Below, in pieces: positions 43,191-51,199 of a stretch of 52,725 nucleotides of DNA. The position numbers and the translations under genes are program-made. Location of the stretch: assembly GCA_014879675.1 (NCBI GenBank), contig JACSRQ010000160.1, positions 1-52,725 of the forward strand, in the 5' to 3' direction. The DNA comes from Ignavibacteria bacterium. GTDB taxonomy: Bacteria; Bacteroidota; Ignavibacteria; Tepidaquicellales; OLB5. The notes beneath the pieces are model-generated. The model was not told where the DNA came from. It did no database searches and saw nothing but the letters and a program-made list of their open reading frames with translations. Within the stretch, counting starts at the first letter, position 1; each line of letters starts with the position of its first letter.

Positions 43191-43676
43191 ATGAATGATA
43201 CAATTATAACAGGCATAGAAGCGATACAGGCAATGATGGCGCCGGCATTGGGAATTTCCGCGACGGCGCTGCTGCTGCTGAATATGCATAACAGATTTTC
43301 TGCTGCTTTCAACAGGATAAGATTGTTGACAGATGAAAGAAGGAAGTATCATATAAGGATCGCAGAGAATGAAGATTCGGGTGCATATGAGCAGTTCCGC
43401 TACTCGAGTATATCAAGCCAGATCAAAATGATGACCCTCAGATGCAGGGAACTCAGGAATGCAATTTTGTACATGATGGGATCGATAATGTTATTTGTCC
43501 TGTCTTCGCTTCTGATAGGCATAAACATATTCTACACATCCTTCCTGCTCAGAATGACACCGCTTGTGTTTTTTTCTATCGGAATGATAATGGTGCTTAT
43601 TGGCATAATATACTCCGCCAAAGATGTAGTGAATTCATACAAAATTACAGAAGTTGAAGTTAAGGGCGATATATAA
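43191..43676 (+). CDS. DUF2721 family membrane protein
   Basis: 161 residues with membrane helices at about 12-32, 91-113 and 122-142 and a cytoplasmic basic loop ('NRFSAAFNRIRLLTDERRKY'). The pattern 'LLNMHNRFSAAFNRIR' and 'LRCRELRNAILYM' is characteristic of DUF2721 proteins (often annotated II family cellulose-binding, which is not supported). Function unknown, inner membrane. It converges on the exbD genes, with a hairpin terminator between them. Confidence 0.82.
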   Translation: MNDTIITGIEAIQAMMAPALGISATALLLLNMHNRFSAAFNRIRLLTDERRKYHIRIAENEDSGAYEQFRYSSISSQIKMMTLRCRELRNAILYMMGSIMLFVLSSLLIGINIFYTSFLLRMTPLVFFSIGMIMVLIGIIYSAKDVVNSYKITEVEVKGDI

Positions 43677-43702
43677 ATCCATCGGGTTGTGCAGAAAAAA
43701 AT

Positions 43703-43731
43703 AGAGGATATTCAGTAGATGAATATCCTCT
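43703..43731 (-). terminator. Terminator of the adk-STAS-exbBDD transcript
   Basis: AGAGGATATTC/GAATATCCTCT stem of 11 pairs with a seven-base loop. On the minus strand ATTTTTTTC follows directly, giving a strong intrinsic terminator for the leftward ExbD gene. On the plus strand it would only be a hairpin after the DUF2721 gene. Confidence 0.85.
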
Positions 43732-43795
43732 TAGGAATGAAACAATCCGTCATCACAAATTTTGTTGTTTGTGATATTGATAACTACTTTTATAT

Positions 43796-44320
43796 TTATC
43801 CGCCGATGGCTTCGAGCACCTTAAAATCAGGCTCTTCCATTTTGGAAAAACTGTAACGTTTTTCTATGGCTGCGCGGTTGATCTCATCCAGAACGCTGAT
43901 CATAGTATCATATTTAGCTTTCCTGTGAAATTTAAGTATCATGATCATATCTTTGTTAGCTGTTCCCCAGCCTTCAAGGTATTGTCTCATCTGCTCAAGG
44001 TTCACTTTTATAGGCTGTTCTTCAGTTCCGTCGGATTTACCCTTTGAGAGCCCGATATTGCCTTTTTCAGAGATCCTTATAAAAACAACATTACCCATAT
44101 CCACTTTTACAGTAGTGTTCTCATCACCTTTCGGCAGATTGATCTGCATTACCTGCGGCTGGTTCAATGTTGATGTCATAATGAAGAATGTTAGCAGAAG
44201 CATGATAACATCCACATAGGGCGTCATATCAATATGAAAACCTACGCGTTTCCTGTTCTGCCATTTATTCTGTTTGCGGCCGCGATTTTCGCCACCTTCG
44301 GCTTGTTCAACACTTGCCAT
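43796..44320 (-). CDS. exbD: ExbD/TolR family biopolymer transport protein
   Basis: 174 residues with a basic N-terminus, one membrane helix after 'IDMTPYVDVIMLLLTFFIMT' (31-50), whose Asp residue matches the proton-conducting site, and a periplasmic domain ('KVDMGNVVFIRISEKGNIGLSKG' region, 'KFHRKAKYDTMISVLDEIN'). It should form the ExbB/ExbD motor that energises TonB-dependent outer-membrane transport. Its 79-base gap to the upstream exbD is small. Confidence 0.9.
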   Translation of the reverse strand: MASVEQAEGGENRGRKQNKWQNRKRVGFHIDMTPYVDVIMLLLTFFIMTSTLNQPQVMQINLPKGDENTTVKVDMGNVVFIRISEKGNIGLSKGKSDGTEEQPIKVNLEQMRQYLEGWGTANKDMIMILKFHRKAKYDTMISVLDEINRAAIEKRYSFSKMEEPDFKVLEAIGG

Positions 44321-44399
44321 TATAGATTTCTCCTAAAACTGTTTATTATTTTATATCAAAACAGCAGCATCACAATTAAGTAAGTTACTTCAGAGTGAG

Positions 44400-44987
44400 C
44401 TACTTTTTCTCTTTTTCGTCCGTTTCAAGATCGGTAACAAAAGAGAACCTGGTATTTTTAGTTTCCTTCAGGATTTCCATAAGATCCTGCACGGTGCCGA
44501 TATCTGCTTCTTTATCACCTTTCACCACGATCCTGAGATCTTTCCCTACATTGCTTTTTGAAGACAATCGGAAATCGATAAGAAGTTTCTTGAACTTTTC
44601 CCTGTCATTAAAAGCAATGATAGGCCGTCTCATTTCTCCTTTATCATTCAGGTTAGCGGGATTTGTCCACCCCGGCTGAGTGGTGCTATCAGGATGATAT
44701 GCGGCAAGCCCGATGGGGTCGCCAAGCACATCTTCCCTTACTTTGATATTATCAACGTCGGCGAAAACATCGCCGAAACGGTTAATAACAAGAGTCATAA
44801 CGTTCCTTTCGGGCAATTTGGTTGTATCATTACCCGAGTTCGGCAGCTTCACCTGTATATCTTCGGCAAGCTCTGCTTTGAACTGAGCTGTTAATATAAA
44901 GAACGTTAATATAAGCATGATAACGTCAACATACGGCGTCATATCTATGGTTTGCGAAGGTCGTTTGCGTCTTTTGACTGCTGGCAT
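44400..44987 (-). CDS. exbD: ExbD/TolR family protein (first copy)
   Basis: 195 residues with 'IDMTPYVDVIMLILTFFILT' (14-33), the same membrane helix and Asp as the other copy. The periplasmic part is longer and carries 'NVMTLVINRFGDVFADVDNIKV' and 'NVGKDLRIVVKGDKEADIGTVQDLM' segments. Two ExbD proteins with one ExbB is a normal Bacteroidota arrangement. No tonB gene is seen in the window. Confidence 0.9.
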   Translation of the reverse strand: MPAVKRRKRPSQTIDMTPYVDVIMLILTFFILTAQFKAELAEDIQVKLPNSGNDTTKLPERNVMTLVINRFGDVFADVDNIKVREDVLGDPIGLAAYHPDSTTQPGWTNPANLNDKGEMRRPIIAFNDREKFKKLLIDFRLSSKSNVGKDLRIVVKGDKEADIGTVQDLMEILKETKNTRFSFVTDLETDEKEKK

Positions 44988-45045
44988 ATTCTTTTATTTC
45001 TATTACTAAATTTTTCTGAAAATAGTTACTTAATTAAGTAATGCC

Positions 45046-45822
45046 TTACTTCGTTTTAACAGTCAGGATCTGCATGATGTTATAAGTTGCCTCATCGATC
45101 ATATAGGTAAAGTTGCTTACCCTTGTTGAGAAGTAGTTGTATCCGATGATAGCAACAATAGCGCCGAAAATACCGAATGCTGTGTTGATAAGCGCCTCAG
45201 AGATACCTGTTGAAAGCTCTGTTGCGTTAGGTGTACCTGCGGTAGCAAGCGCCTGGAATGAACGTATCATACCAAGTACCGTTCCGAACAGACCAACAAG
45301 CACTGAAATTGATGCGATAGTTGAAAGAGCAACAAGGTTCCTTTCAAGCAGGGGAACTTCAAGCATCATTGCTTCTTCGATGGCTCTCTGTACTTCAGCC
45401 ATTTTCTTTTCGCCTTCTATCGGGTCATTCTTAACTACGTTATACCTTTCAAGAGCCAGCCTGAGCACATTGGCCAGCGAGCCCTTTTGCTTATTGCACT
45501 CTGCAATAGCTCCATCTATATCATTATCCAGAACGAGCGTCTGAACTTTTTTTACAAATGGTTCGATAGGACCGCGGCCCTTGGCTTTGCCAAGAGAAAG
45601 CTGTCTTTCGATGATGAAAGTAATAACCATGATACTGATAGTCATAAGCGCTACAACAACCGGACCGCCCTTGTAGATCTGACCAAATACGTTTACAGGT
45701 GTTCCTGAAACTACATCGCCGCCCTTGAAATTATTCGGGCTGCCAAATACGAACATAAAAACTAATAATGATACCACAAAAGCAACAACAAGGACAATAG
45801 TGATAAAAACGGATTGTTTCAT
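45046..45822 (-). CDS. exbB: MotA/TolQ/ExbB proton channel family protein
   Basis: 258 residues: three membrane helices (about 8-27, 55-72 and the pair at 165-190/215-235), with 'NLVALSTIASISVLVGLFGTVLGMI' (161-185) as the ExbB signature and 'ISEALINTAFGIFGAIVAIIGYNYF'. With the two exbD genes downstream it forms the inner-membrane motor that transmits proton-motive force to outer-membrane receptors. A GGAGGAATAA sequence precedes the ATG. Confidence 0.92.
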   Translation of the reverse strand: MKQSVFITIVLVVAFVVSLLVFMFVFGSPNNFKGGDVVSGTPVNVFGQIYKGGPVVVALMTISIMVITFIIERQLSLGKAKGRGPIEPFVKKVQTLVLDNDIDGAIAECNKQKGSLANVLRLALERYNVVKNDPIEGEKKMAEVQRAIEEAMMLEVPLLERNLVALSTIASISVLVGLFGTVLGMIRSFQALATAGTPNATELSTGISEALINTAFGIFGAIVAIIGYNYFSTRVSNFTYMIDEATYNIMQILTVKTK

Positions 45823-45872
45823 AGTTAAGTTATTCCTCCAATAGATTTATTGAGTTCTTTTTATTTTTTTAC

Positions 45873-46226
45873 TTAGGCAGAAAATGCTGCTACAGCTTCC
45901 ATTTCGGAAGGATAGGTATCGAAAATCAAGCTGAGCTTTGTTATAACAAATAAGTTTTCCAGATTTTTATTGAGCTGGCAAAGTTTTACCCTGCCTTCTC
46001 TTTTTGTATAATTTGCGTGCGCTGATATTAATACACCAAGGGCAGAGCTGTTAAGATATGATACTTCACCCAGATCAATTACGAGTTTCAGGTTACCATT
46101 TTCAGATAACTTCTTGATTGTATTTTGCAGTTCGTCAGTTTCATCTCCGCCGACAAAGTTTCCCTTCAGCTTTAAAACTATGATGTTGCCATCCTGCAAA
46201 GATGTCTCTTTAATGTGTGAACTCAT
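45873..46226 (-). CDS. STAS-domain anti-sigma factor antagonist-like protein
   Basis: 117 residues covering one STAS domain. The loop with the phosphorylated Ser reads 'DLGEVSYLNSSALGVLISAH' (51-70), like SpoIIAA/RsbV. Such proteins switch partners with an anti-sigma kinase; none is present in the window. Located between adk and exbB, it may regulate envelope or stress response elsewhere. Confidence 0.85.
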   Translation of the reverse strand: MSSHIKETSLQDGNIIVLKLKGNFVGGDETDELQNTIKKLSENGNLKLVIDLGEVSYLNSSALGVLISAHANYTKREGRVKLCQLNKNLENLFVITKLSLIFDTYPSEMEAVAAFSA

Positions 46227-46398
46227 ATTATATGCTTGTAGATTTTATTAGTTTGGAATGTTTACACGGCAAAGATAAACTGATTTTTTTATATTTGCAA
46301 CCAAATATTGCCATTATTTACTTAATTATAAAGAGAATAATGACCCCATAGCTACCAATTTAAAGTTACCCGATTTCATTGTTTTGTCAAACATAAGA

Positions 46399-46947
46399 TT
46401 ATTTCAATACAGCCAGAATGTTATCATTTATCTCATTAATGCTGCCGATACCGTATATATCAAAAACAGCAGATTTTGAGCCATAATGCTCTCTAACAGG
46501 AGCAGTTTGAGCTTTATAAACCACTAACCGGTTCTTTATAGTCTCTTCGGTATCATCTTTCCTGCCCCTGCCCAGCATACGCCTCACAAGCTCATCGTCA
46601 TCTAAAGTGAGGTTGATCACTTTAATAGCGTCATTACCTAATGAATCCATTATCTTATCAAGTTCGCGAGCCTGCTCTAAAGTTCTGGGAAAACCATCTA
46701 AAATGAAACCTTTTTTCGCATCTTCGTTAGAAATAGCATCTTTGACGATGCCGATCATGATATCATCGGATACCAGATTTCCTGAATCCATCACTTCCTT
46801 TGCTTTTAGACCCAGCTCAGTGCCATCTGTGACAGCCTGGCGCAGTATCTCGCCTGTGGAAAGATGTTTCAGTTTCAGCTTTTCAGCAACAAGAATCGAT
46901 TGCGTGCCTTTGCCCGCACCGGGAGGCCCAAGTATTATAAGATACAT
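46399..46947 (-). CDS. adk: Adenylate kinase
   Basis: 182 residues. P-loop 'GPPGAGKGTQ' (7-16), 'STGEILR' and 'FILDGFPRTLEQA' NMP-binding region, 'GRGRKDD' short LID and 'VFDIYGIGSINEI' C-terminus. The LID is the short type without the four-Cys zinc site. It balances AMP, ADP and ATP in the cytoplasm and is an essential enzyme. It opens a leftward group with the STAS and exb genes. Confidence 0.97.
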   Translation of the reverse strand: MYLIILGPPGAGKGTQSILVAEKLKLKHLSTGEILRQAVTDGTELGLKAKEVMDSGNLVSDDIMIGIVKDAISNEDAKKGFILDGFPRTLEQARELDKIMDSLGNDAIKVINLTLDDDELVRRMLGRGRKDDTEETIKNRLVVYKAQTAPVREHYGSKSAVFDIYGIGSINEINDNILAVLK

Positions 46948-47417
46948 TTATAATTAAACAGTAACTTACTAATTAATTGTTTGGATTAGACTCAAATTTA
47001 GTCAAAAAAACATTAAAAGAAACTGTTTTAAATATTCATTTTAAATTTTGTGACTTTAAAAAATGATTTTTTTATAATAAACGCCCATGCAGATCCTTTC
47101 TCCCCGATTTGGTAAAAATCAATATCCTTACACTGGCCTCTGATAATAGACTATTGAGTTCGTGTAATTCGTGTAATTCGTGTCTAAGCTTTTTATGATG
47201 CTATATGATCACCTCACCCCTGACCCCTCTCCTGTCAGGAGAGGGGAAAATGTCCTTTAACGTATTTTCCAATCTTTATCTTTCGTGCAATTTGTGTCTA
47301 AGCTTTTTATGATGCTTCTAAAAAATCCAGCAAATCTGCCAATATTAACTTTGCATTGAATCTTATTGCATCAATAGGTAAATTAACGGACTTTTTATTA
47401 ATTTTAGCGAACAATAC
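46948..47417. other. Long spacer with duplicated repeats and a palindrome
   Basis: No ORF is supported. It contains 22 identical bases in two copies (47181-47202 and 47295-47316, tgtctaagctttttatgatg...), each preceded by TTCGTG(T/C)AAT(T)-type repeats; a related inverted copy lies at 49267-49290. A 9-base-arm hairpin (CCCCTCTCC-N5-GGAGAGGGG, 47224-47246) sits between the two copies. The 5' part up to 47090 is AT-rich and probably holds the adk promoter. Confidence 0.6.
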
Positions 47418-47981
47418 ATGAAAGCAAAACTGTTTACCTTCATCTTACTGGCAGCATTCTGGGCTTCTTCTATTATATTGCCTTCATGCGGCAAAAAGGA
47501 AGAGACTACTACTGTTACGGATACCACCAAAACCACGCAGCAGAATACTCAGCAGCAAACACAACAGCAGACACAGCAGAACACGCAGCAGGAGACAAAA
47601 AAGGATTCTGTAAAGACTGACGATAAGAAAAAAGAAGAGGATAAGAAAAAAGAGGAAGAGAAGAAGAAAGAAGAAGAGAAAAAGAAGGAAGAAGAAAAGA
47701 AAAAAGAAGAAGTTAAGAATGAACAGAGTTCAGGCGTTGATTTTGCAGCAATGTGGCCCAAGAAATGCGCCAAATGCCACGGCAAAGACGGCAAAGGCAA
47801 GCTTGAAGGCGTACCTGATCTTACCGGCGAAACAAAGGGAAAAAGCGTAAACCAGCTTAAACAGATCATTGAAAACGGCAAGAAGGGCAAAACCGATGAC
47901 GACGAAGATATGCCCTCATTCAAAGGCAAACTGACTGATGAAGAAATCGATGCGGCTGCGAAATATGTAAAAGGACTCTAA
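47418..47981 (+). CDS. Cytochrome c lipoprotein with long charged linker
   Basis: 187 residues in three parts. A lipoprotein signal ends at Cys24 in 'ILPSCGKK'. Residues 30-105 are low complexity: a Gln/Thr-rich run, then Lys/Glu repeats ('KKKEEEKKKEEEKKKEE') that would form a single straight alpha helix. The C-terminal ~80 residues are a monohaem cytochrome c, haem site C117-A-K-C120-H121 and likely axial Met165 in 'DMPSF'. It is tethered to the membrane facing the periplasm, with the helix acting as a rigid spacer for electron transfer. Partners unknown. Confidence 0.82.
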   Translation: MKAKLFTFILLAAFWASSIILPSCGKKEETTTVTDTTKTTQQNTQQQTQQQTQQNTQQETKKDSVKTDDKKKEEDKKKEEEKKKEEEKKKEEEKKKEEVKNEQSSGVDFAAMWPKKCAKCHGKDGKGKLEGVPDLTGETKGKSVNQLKQIIENGKKGKTDDDEDMPSFKGKLTDEEIDAAAKYVKGL

Positions 47982-48070
47982 TTCAAATACCAAATAGCAA
48001 ATAGCAGATAACAAACTAATAATACATCTATCCTTCGGAAAAGCCTAGGATTAACAAAAGGAGAATATAC

Positions 48071-48748
48071 ATGAAAACAAACGAGCAGCTTGTTCAGGAA
48101 CTTACAAGGGTTCTTGAGGAAAAAAGTATCTTGAAACATCCATTCTACCAGAAATGGAACGAAGGAAAGCTTACAATGGGTGAACTGCAGGATTACGCGA
48201 AGCAGTATTACCATTTTGTAAAACACTTCCCTATGTTCGTAAGCTCGGTTCACTCAAACTGCATGGATACCGAAACACGCAAAATGCTGGTTGAAAATAT
48301 CGCAGATGAAGACGGATACAAGACAGGCATCAGCGACCATCCCACATTATGGATGAACTTCGCAAACTCACTCGGCGTTAGCGCAGAGGAAGCTGAGAAT
48401 GTTGAAGTCTGTGATGAAGTTAAGAGATCAATTGCAGGATTCTACGAGCTTACAAGAAATGCTGATCACAGGGTTGGGCTTGCCGGACTTTATGGCTACG
48501 AGGCACAGATCCCCGAGGTTTCATCAGTAAAGATAGATGGCCTGAAGAAATTCTATAATATAGATAGCGAAAAGGCTCTAGAGTTCTTCGCTGTTCATCA
48601 TGAAGCTGATATCTATCACAGCAAGTCTGAGCTTGATGCAATTGTAGCGGCATGCAAAACCGATGAAGACAGGAAGAATGTTCTCGCTGCTGCGGAAAAG
48701 TCAGCAGGACTCTACTGGCAGATTCTTGACGGCGTGTATGTGAATTAA
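48071..48748 (+). CDS. CADD/PqqC-like haem-oxygenase-fold protein, possible p-aminobenzoate synthase
   Basis: 225 residues, all helical, of the TENA/PqqC fold, closest to Chlamydia CADD. Apparent metal ligands: Glu80 or Asp81, His90, Glu144 ('YGYEAQIP'), His176, Asp180 and His183 ('HHEADIYH'). The Tyr and Lys reported as the sacrificial donors in CADD correspond here to Tyr26 ('HPFYQKW') and Lys154 ('SVKIDGL'). CADD makes p-aminobenzoate for folate by consuming its own residue. The alignment was done by eye. A good AAAGGAG precedes the ATG; a terminator follows, so the gene stands alone. Confidence 0.75.
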   Translation: MKTNEQLVQELTRVLEEKSILKHPFYQKWNEGKLTMGELQDYAKQYYHFVKHFPMFVSSVHSNCMDTETRKMLVENIADEDGYKTGISDHPTLWMNFANSLGVSAEEAENVEVCDEVKRSIAGFYELTRNADHRVGLAGLYGYEAQIPEVSSVKIDGLKKFYNIDSEKALEFFAVHHEADIYHSKSELDAIVAACKTDEDRKNVLAAAEKSAGLYWQILDGVYVN

Positions 48749-48820
48749 GACAAAAGTGAAAAGGCAATAGGCAAAAATAGAAGCCAAAACCAGAGGCAAA
48801 TGCCGAAGCAAAATATAGTT

Positions 48821-48851
48821 AAAGAGATGCTCCATTGGGCATCTCTTTTTT
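48821..48851 (+). terminator. Intrinsic terminator of the CADD-like gene
   Basis: AGAGATGC/GCATCTCT stem with an eight-base loop, followed by six T's. Confidence 0.88.
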
Positions 48852-48856
48852 GTTGC

Positions 48857-48905
48857 CCGTCAGGAGGTAACTCCTGACGGCACGATCGAGGTAAGTCCAG
48901 ACGGC
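48857..48905. repeat. Palindrome CCGTCAGGAG-GTAA-CTCCTGACGG with degenerate second copy
   Basis: A perfect 10-base-arm hairpin at 48857-48880. From 48887 an imperfect copy (cgaggtaagtccagacgg) follows. It has the look of a dispersed intergenic repeat unit. Confidence 0.6.
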
Positions 48906-48925
48906 TCAATCAATTCATAATTGGA

Positions 48926-49189
48926 TCAATACTTCATGTACTTGCCGTCAGCGTAGCACCATGCCCATTTTTCGCCCGGTTCGGCTGAAATGATAACCGG
49001 ATGTTTTGTGGTGCGAAAGTGTCTGTTGGCATGCTGATTCTTTGAATCATTGCAGCAGAATGTTTCGCCGCAGGTTTGACATGTGCGCAGGTGAACCCAT
49101 GTTGCGCCTGTTTTGACGCATTCTTCGCACTCAAGAACTTTTGCCTGCTTAATATGGGCAGGATCGAAATGTTCGCAATATTTTGGCAT
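48926..49189 (-). CDS. UBP-type zinc finger protein
   Basis: 87 residues forming a single UBP zinc finger: 'CEHF' at residues 4-7, 'VLECEECVKTGATWVHLRTCQTCG' over residues 18-41, 'FCCNDSKNQHANRHF' and 'KHPVIISAEPGEKWAWCYAD'. The Cys/His spacing suits three zinc ions. In eukaryotes the fold binds ubiquitin tails; the bacterial role is unknown. It stands alone, with a repeat-rich leader at 49199-49254. Confidence 0.85.
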   Translation of the reverse strand: MPKYCEHFDPAHIKQAKVLECEECVKTGATWVHLRTCQTCGETFCCNDSKNQHANRHFRTTKHPVIISAEPGEKWAWCYADGKYMKY

Positions 49190-49198
49190 AATTCAAAT

Positions 49199-49254
49199 AG
49201 TGAAATAATGAAATAGTGAAATGGTGAAATGGTGAAACGGTGATATGGTGAATA
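49199..49254. repeat. Period-8 tandem repeat (GTGAAAT-type)
   Basis: Seven consecutive 8-base units (agtgaaat, aatgaaat, agtgaaat, ggtgaaat, ggtgaaac, ggtgatat, ggtgaata). Three similar units recur at 50447-50470. They lie upstream of the UBP zinc-finger gene. Confidence 0.75.
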
Positions 49255-49303
49255 ATGAAGCAGTCAGACACGAATTACACAAATTACACTAAAATTAATT
49301 TTA

Positions 49304-49552
49304 TCAGCTGTTGTTAAGTATAACTTCCCTGCTGCGTTCGTCAAATTCATTAATATTATCATTAGTAACTATTGCAATAGTAATCTCTTTTGAATCACTC
49401 TTATCAATATCCTCTAATAAATGGATATGATGAATAGATGGATTCTCTATAAGCTGACATACATATGACTTTAGCTGATGCAATTCATCAACTGAAAGAA
49501 AAAGTTCAATGTCATCAAAAAGTTGATTTGTTTCCCGATGGAATATTTTCAT
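49304..49552 (-). CDS. Small acidic hypothetical protein
   Basis: 82 residues, acidic and without membrane segments: 'ETNQLFDDIELFLSVDELHQLKSYV' opening, 'SIHHIHLLEDIDKSDSKEITIAIV', ending 'REVILNNS'. It could be a small alpha/beta fold. I recognise no family. Flanked by repeat-rich spacers and not clearly in an operon; the ORF is short, so confidence is moderate. Confidence 0.5.
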   Translation of the reverse strand: MKIFHRETNQLFDDIELFLSVDELHQLKSYVCQLIENPSIHHIHLLEDIDKSDSKEITIAIVTNDNINEFDERSREVILNNS

Positions 49553-49653
49553 TTCCGTTACAAAAGTTCAATTCGTTGCACTAGAAAAGCACTATAATGC
49601 GCTAATCTTACTTAAGAAATATAAAAAAATTGACTACTAATTTCAGAAATATA

Positions 49654-50340
49654 CTAATCAAACAACTCAGAACCATGTTTTAGTTCTATTTTATGGTCAC
49701 TTGTGAACAGGTATGCACTTTTATCTCCGACTACTTTCCATTTCCCATTTTTAGAATATATTCCGGTTTCGTCAGGTAACGCCAGGACATTTGATCTGAA
49801 TTCTTTTACAAATCTGAACATTTCTAAATCGTCATTTTTCGTATAGTGACATTGTACTGATAGTCCCTTAACCAAATTCATACCTTTAAAATTTCTGAGC
49901 CCAACATTGTTTTTATCAGCATCACCACCAAATCCAGCAGTCTTAATACTTTTTCCGAAGATTATTGCTCCCGCACTGCCGCCATACACAACTCCGCCCT
50001 TTTTAAGATATAAAGCCAGTTGTTTATCAAAACCGTTTTTCCTGATATCATTCAAAAGGCTGAATGTATTGCCGCCACCAATGTATATGGCTGAATACTT
50101 GTTAAGTTCTTTTGATGACCTATTCTTTAGATCCGTCCACATATCGATATGCAAATATCCCAGCTTTGGAAATACTGCACATATCCATTCGAAACATTCC
50201 CCGTAAGAAAATGCTTCTCTCGGCATCGCAACCGGGATGTATAACATTCTCCCGGATTTGGTGATACCTTTCAGGAAAATTTCATCCAGCTTTTTTGTTT
50301 TGTTGGCATTTCCGCCGCCAGAAAGAAAAATCTGCCCCAT
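49654..50340 (-). CDS. Peptidase S51-like (peptidase E family) protein
   Basis: 228 residues with the class I glutamine-amidotransferase-like fold of peptidase S51: 'IYIGGGNTFSLL' (85-96), nucleophile Ser122 in 'VYGGSAGAIIFG', 'LALPDETGIY' near residue 190. Family members (peptidase E, cyanophycinase) cut Asp-X or Asp-Arg bonds; which applies here is not clear. Cytoplasmic, no signal peptide. It stands alone in the minus direction. Confidence 0.82.
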   Translation of the reverse strand: MGQIFLSGGGNANKTKKLDEIFLKGITKSGRMLYIPVAMPREAFSYGECFEWICAVFPKLGYLHIDMWTDLKNRSSKELNKYSAIYIGGGNTFSLLNDIRKNGFDKQLALYLKKGGVVYGGSAGAIIFGKSIKTAGFGGDADKNNVGLRNFKGMNLVKGLSVQCHYTKNDDLEMFRFVKEFRSNVLALPDETGIYSKNGKWKVVGDKSAYLFTSDHKIELKHGSELFD

Positions 50341-50446
50341 TGTTTATCTAAAAAATTGTGAAATTAGAAGCTTAAGTTTTGATTATTCAGCTTGTTTCTC
50401 ATACCAAAAAGATCTTTCTTCACTACTTACTCCCAAAACTTGGAGT

Positions 50447-50470
50447 GGTGAAATAATGAAATAGTGAAAT
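50447..50470. repeat. Period-8 tandem repeat, second copy
   Basis: Three 8-base units of the 49199 array (ggtgaaat, aatgaaat, agtgaaat) between the peptidase gene and the exported protein gene. Confidence 0.65.
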
Positions 50471-50502
50471 AGTATTGATTGTTTTTATGATTTTTTGGTA
50501 AC

Positions 50503-51009
50503 CTAATCCGTAAAAACAAAAGAACTCAGAACATCATTGATCATCTTTTCATCCTTTGGGTATTGATCTGCTGTGCTGGATGCGGTAACAGCAAATAAAC
50601 GGGAGTTATGAACAAGGAAGTAATGAGTTGAAACAAGCTTAATATCCGAGAATAGATCACATGTGTAGCTGAACCCGTACGCGTCATACCCGTTAAAGTT
50701 GGTGAGCCCGCTGTTGGTTACGGAAAGATTATCAAACAATGAAGAGTACTGCTCAAGCAGCGCATTTTTGAAATCATCGCTGGCGACTTCACCGATAGTT
50801 TTGTTCTTAAAGTCCCTGTGCTCTTTTACTACTACGTAAACATCTGATACACCTGACTTACCTTTAACTTCCATGCTGCCGGAGTTTTTTTCCAGTTCCC
50901 AGTCTGTGGGGAATGAAATTTTAAACCCGTTGGCATCGCTTATGTATTCCCGTTGGGAAAACAAAGTTCCGGATAGGATGAAAAGTACAATAAAGAGGAT
51001 CAGTTTCAT
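50503..51009 (-). CDS. Exported PsbP/DUF1795-like hypothetical protein
   Basis: 168 residues from the ATG at 51009; an upstream ATG at 51102 would add 31 polar residues before the signal peptide and is unlikely. The signal (MKLILFIVLFILSGTLFSQ) is followed by 'SDANGFKISFPTDWEL', then 'VKEHRDFKNKTIGEVASDDF' and 'YDAYGFSYTCDL', a pattern like PsbP/DUF1795 domains that bind membranes or lipoproteins. Role unknown; likely periplasmic. Confidence 0.65.
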   Translation of the reverse strand: MKLILFIVLFILSGTLFSQREYISDANGFKISFPTDWELEKNSGSMEVKGKSGVSDVYVVVKEHRDFKNKTIGEVASDDFKNALLEQYSSLFDNLSVTNSGLTNFNGYDAYGFSYTCDLFSDIKLVSTHYFLVHNSRLFAVTASSTADQYPKDEKMINDVLSSFVFTD

Positions 51010-51164
51010 TTTGAATTTTATTTTTCTTTGTGGTCTCGACTTTCGTCTGTTGAGAGTTTTGTGTTGGTGTTTATGTTTTTCGTTTACCGCTATGTAACAC
51101 ACCCCGGGCTAAAGCCCACCCCTCTCCAGAGGGGAATTATATGAAAGTCGGATTGAGCTTTGAT

Positions 51165-51199
51165 CTTAATTCTTAATTCCTAATTCGTAATTCTTAATT
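51165..51199. repeat. Period-7 tandem repeat (CTTAATT-type)
   Basis: Five 7-base units (cttaatt, cttaatt, cctaatt, cgtaatt, cttaatt) ending inside the stop codon of the ABC binding protein. Just left of it, at about 51119-51134, is a short CCCCTCT...AGAGGGG palindrome. Confidence 0.75.
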
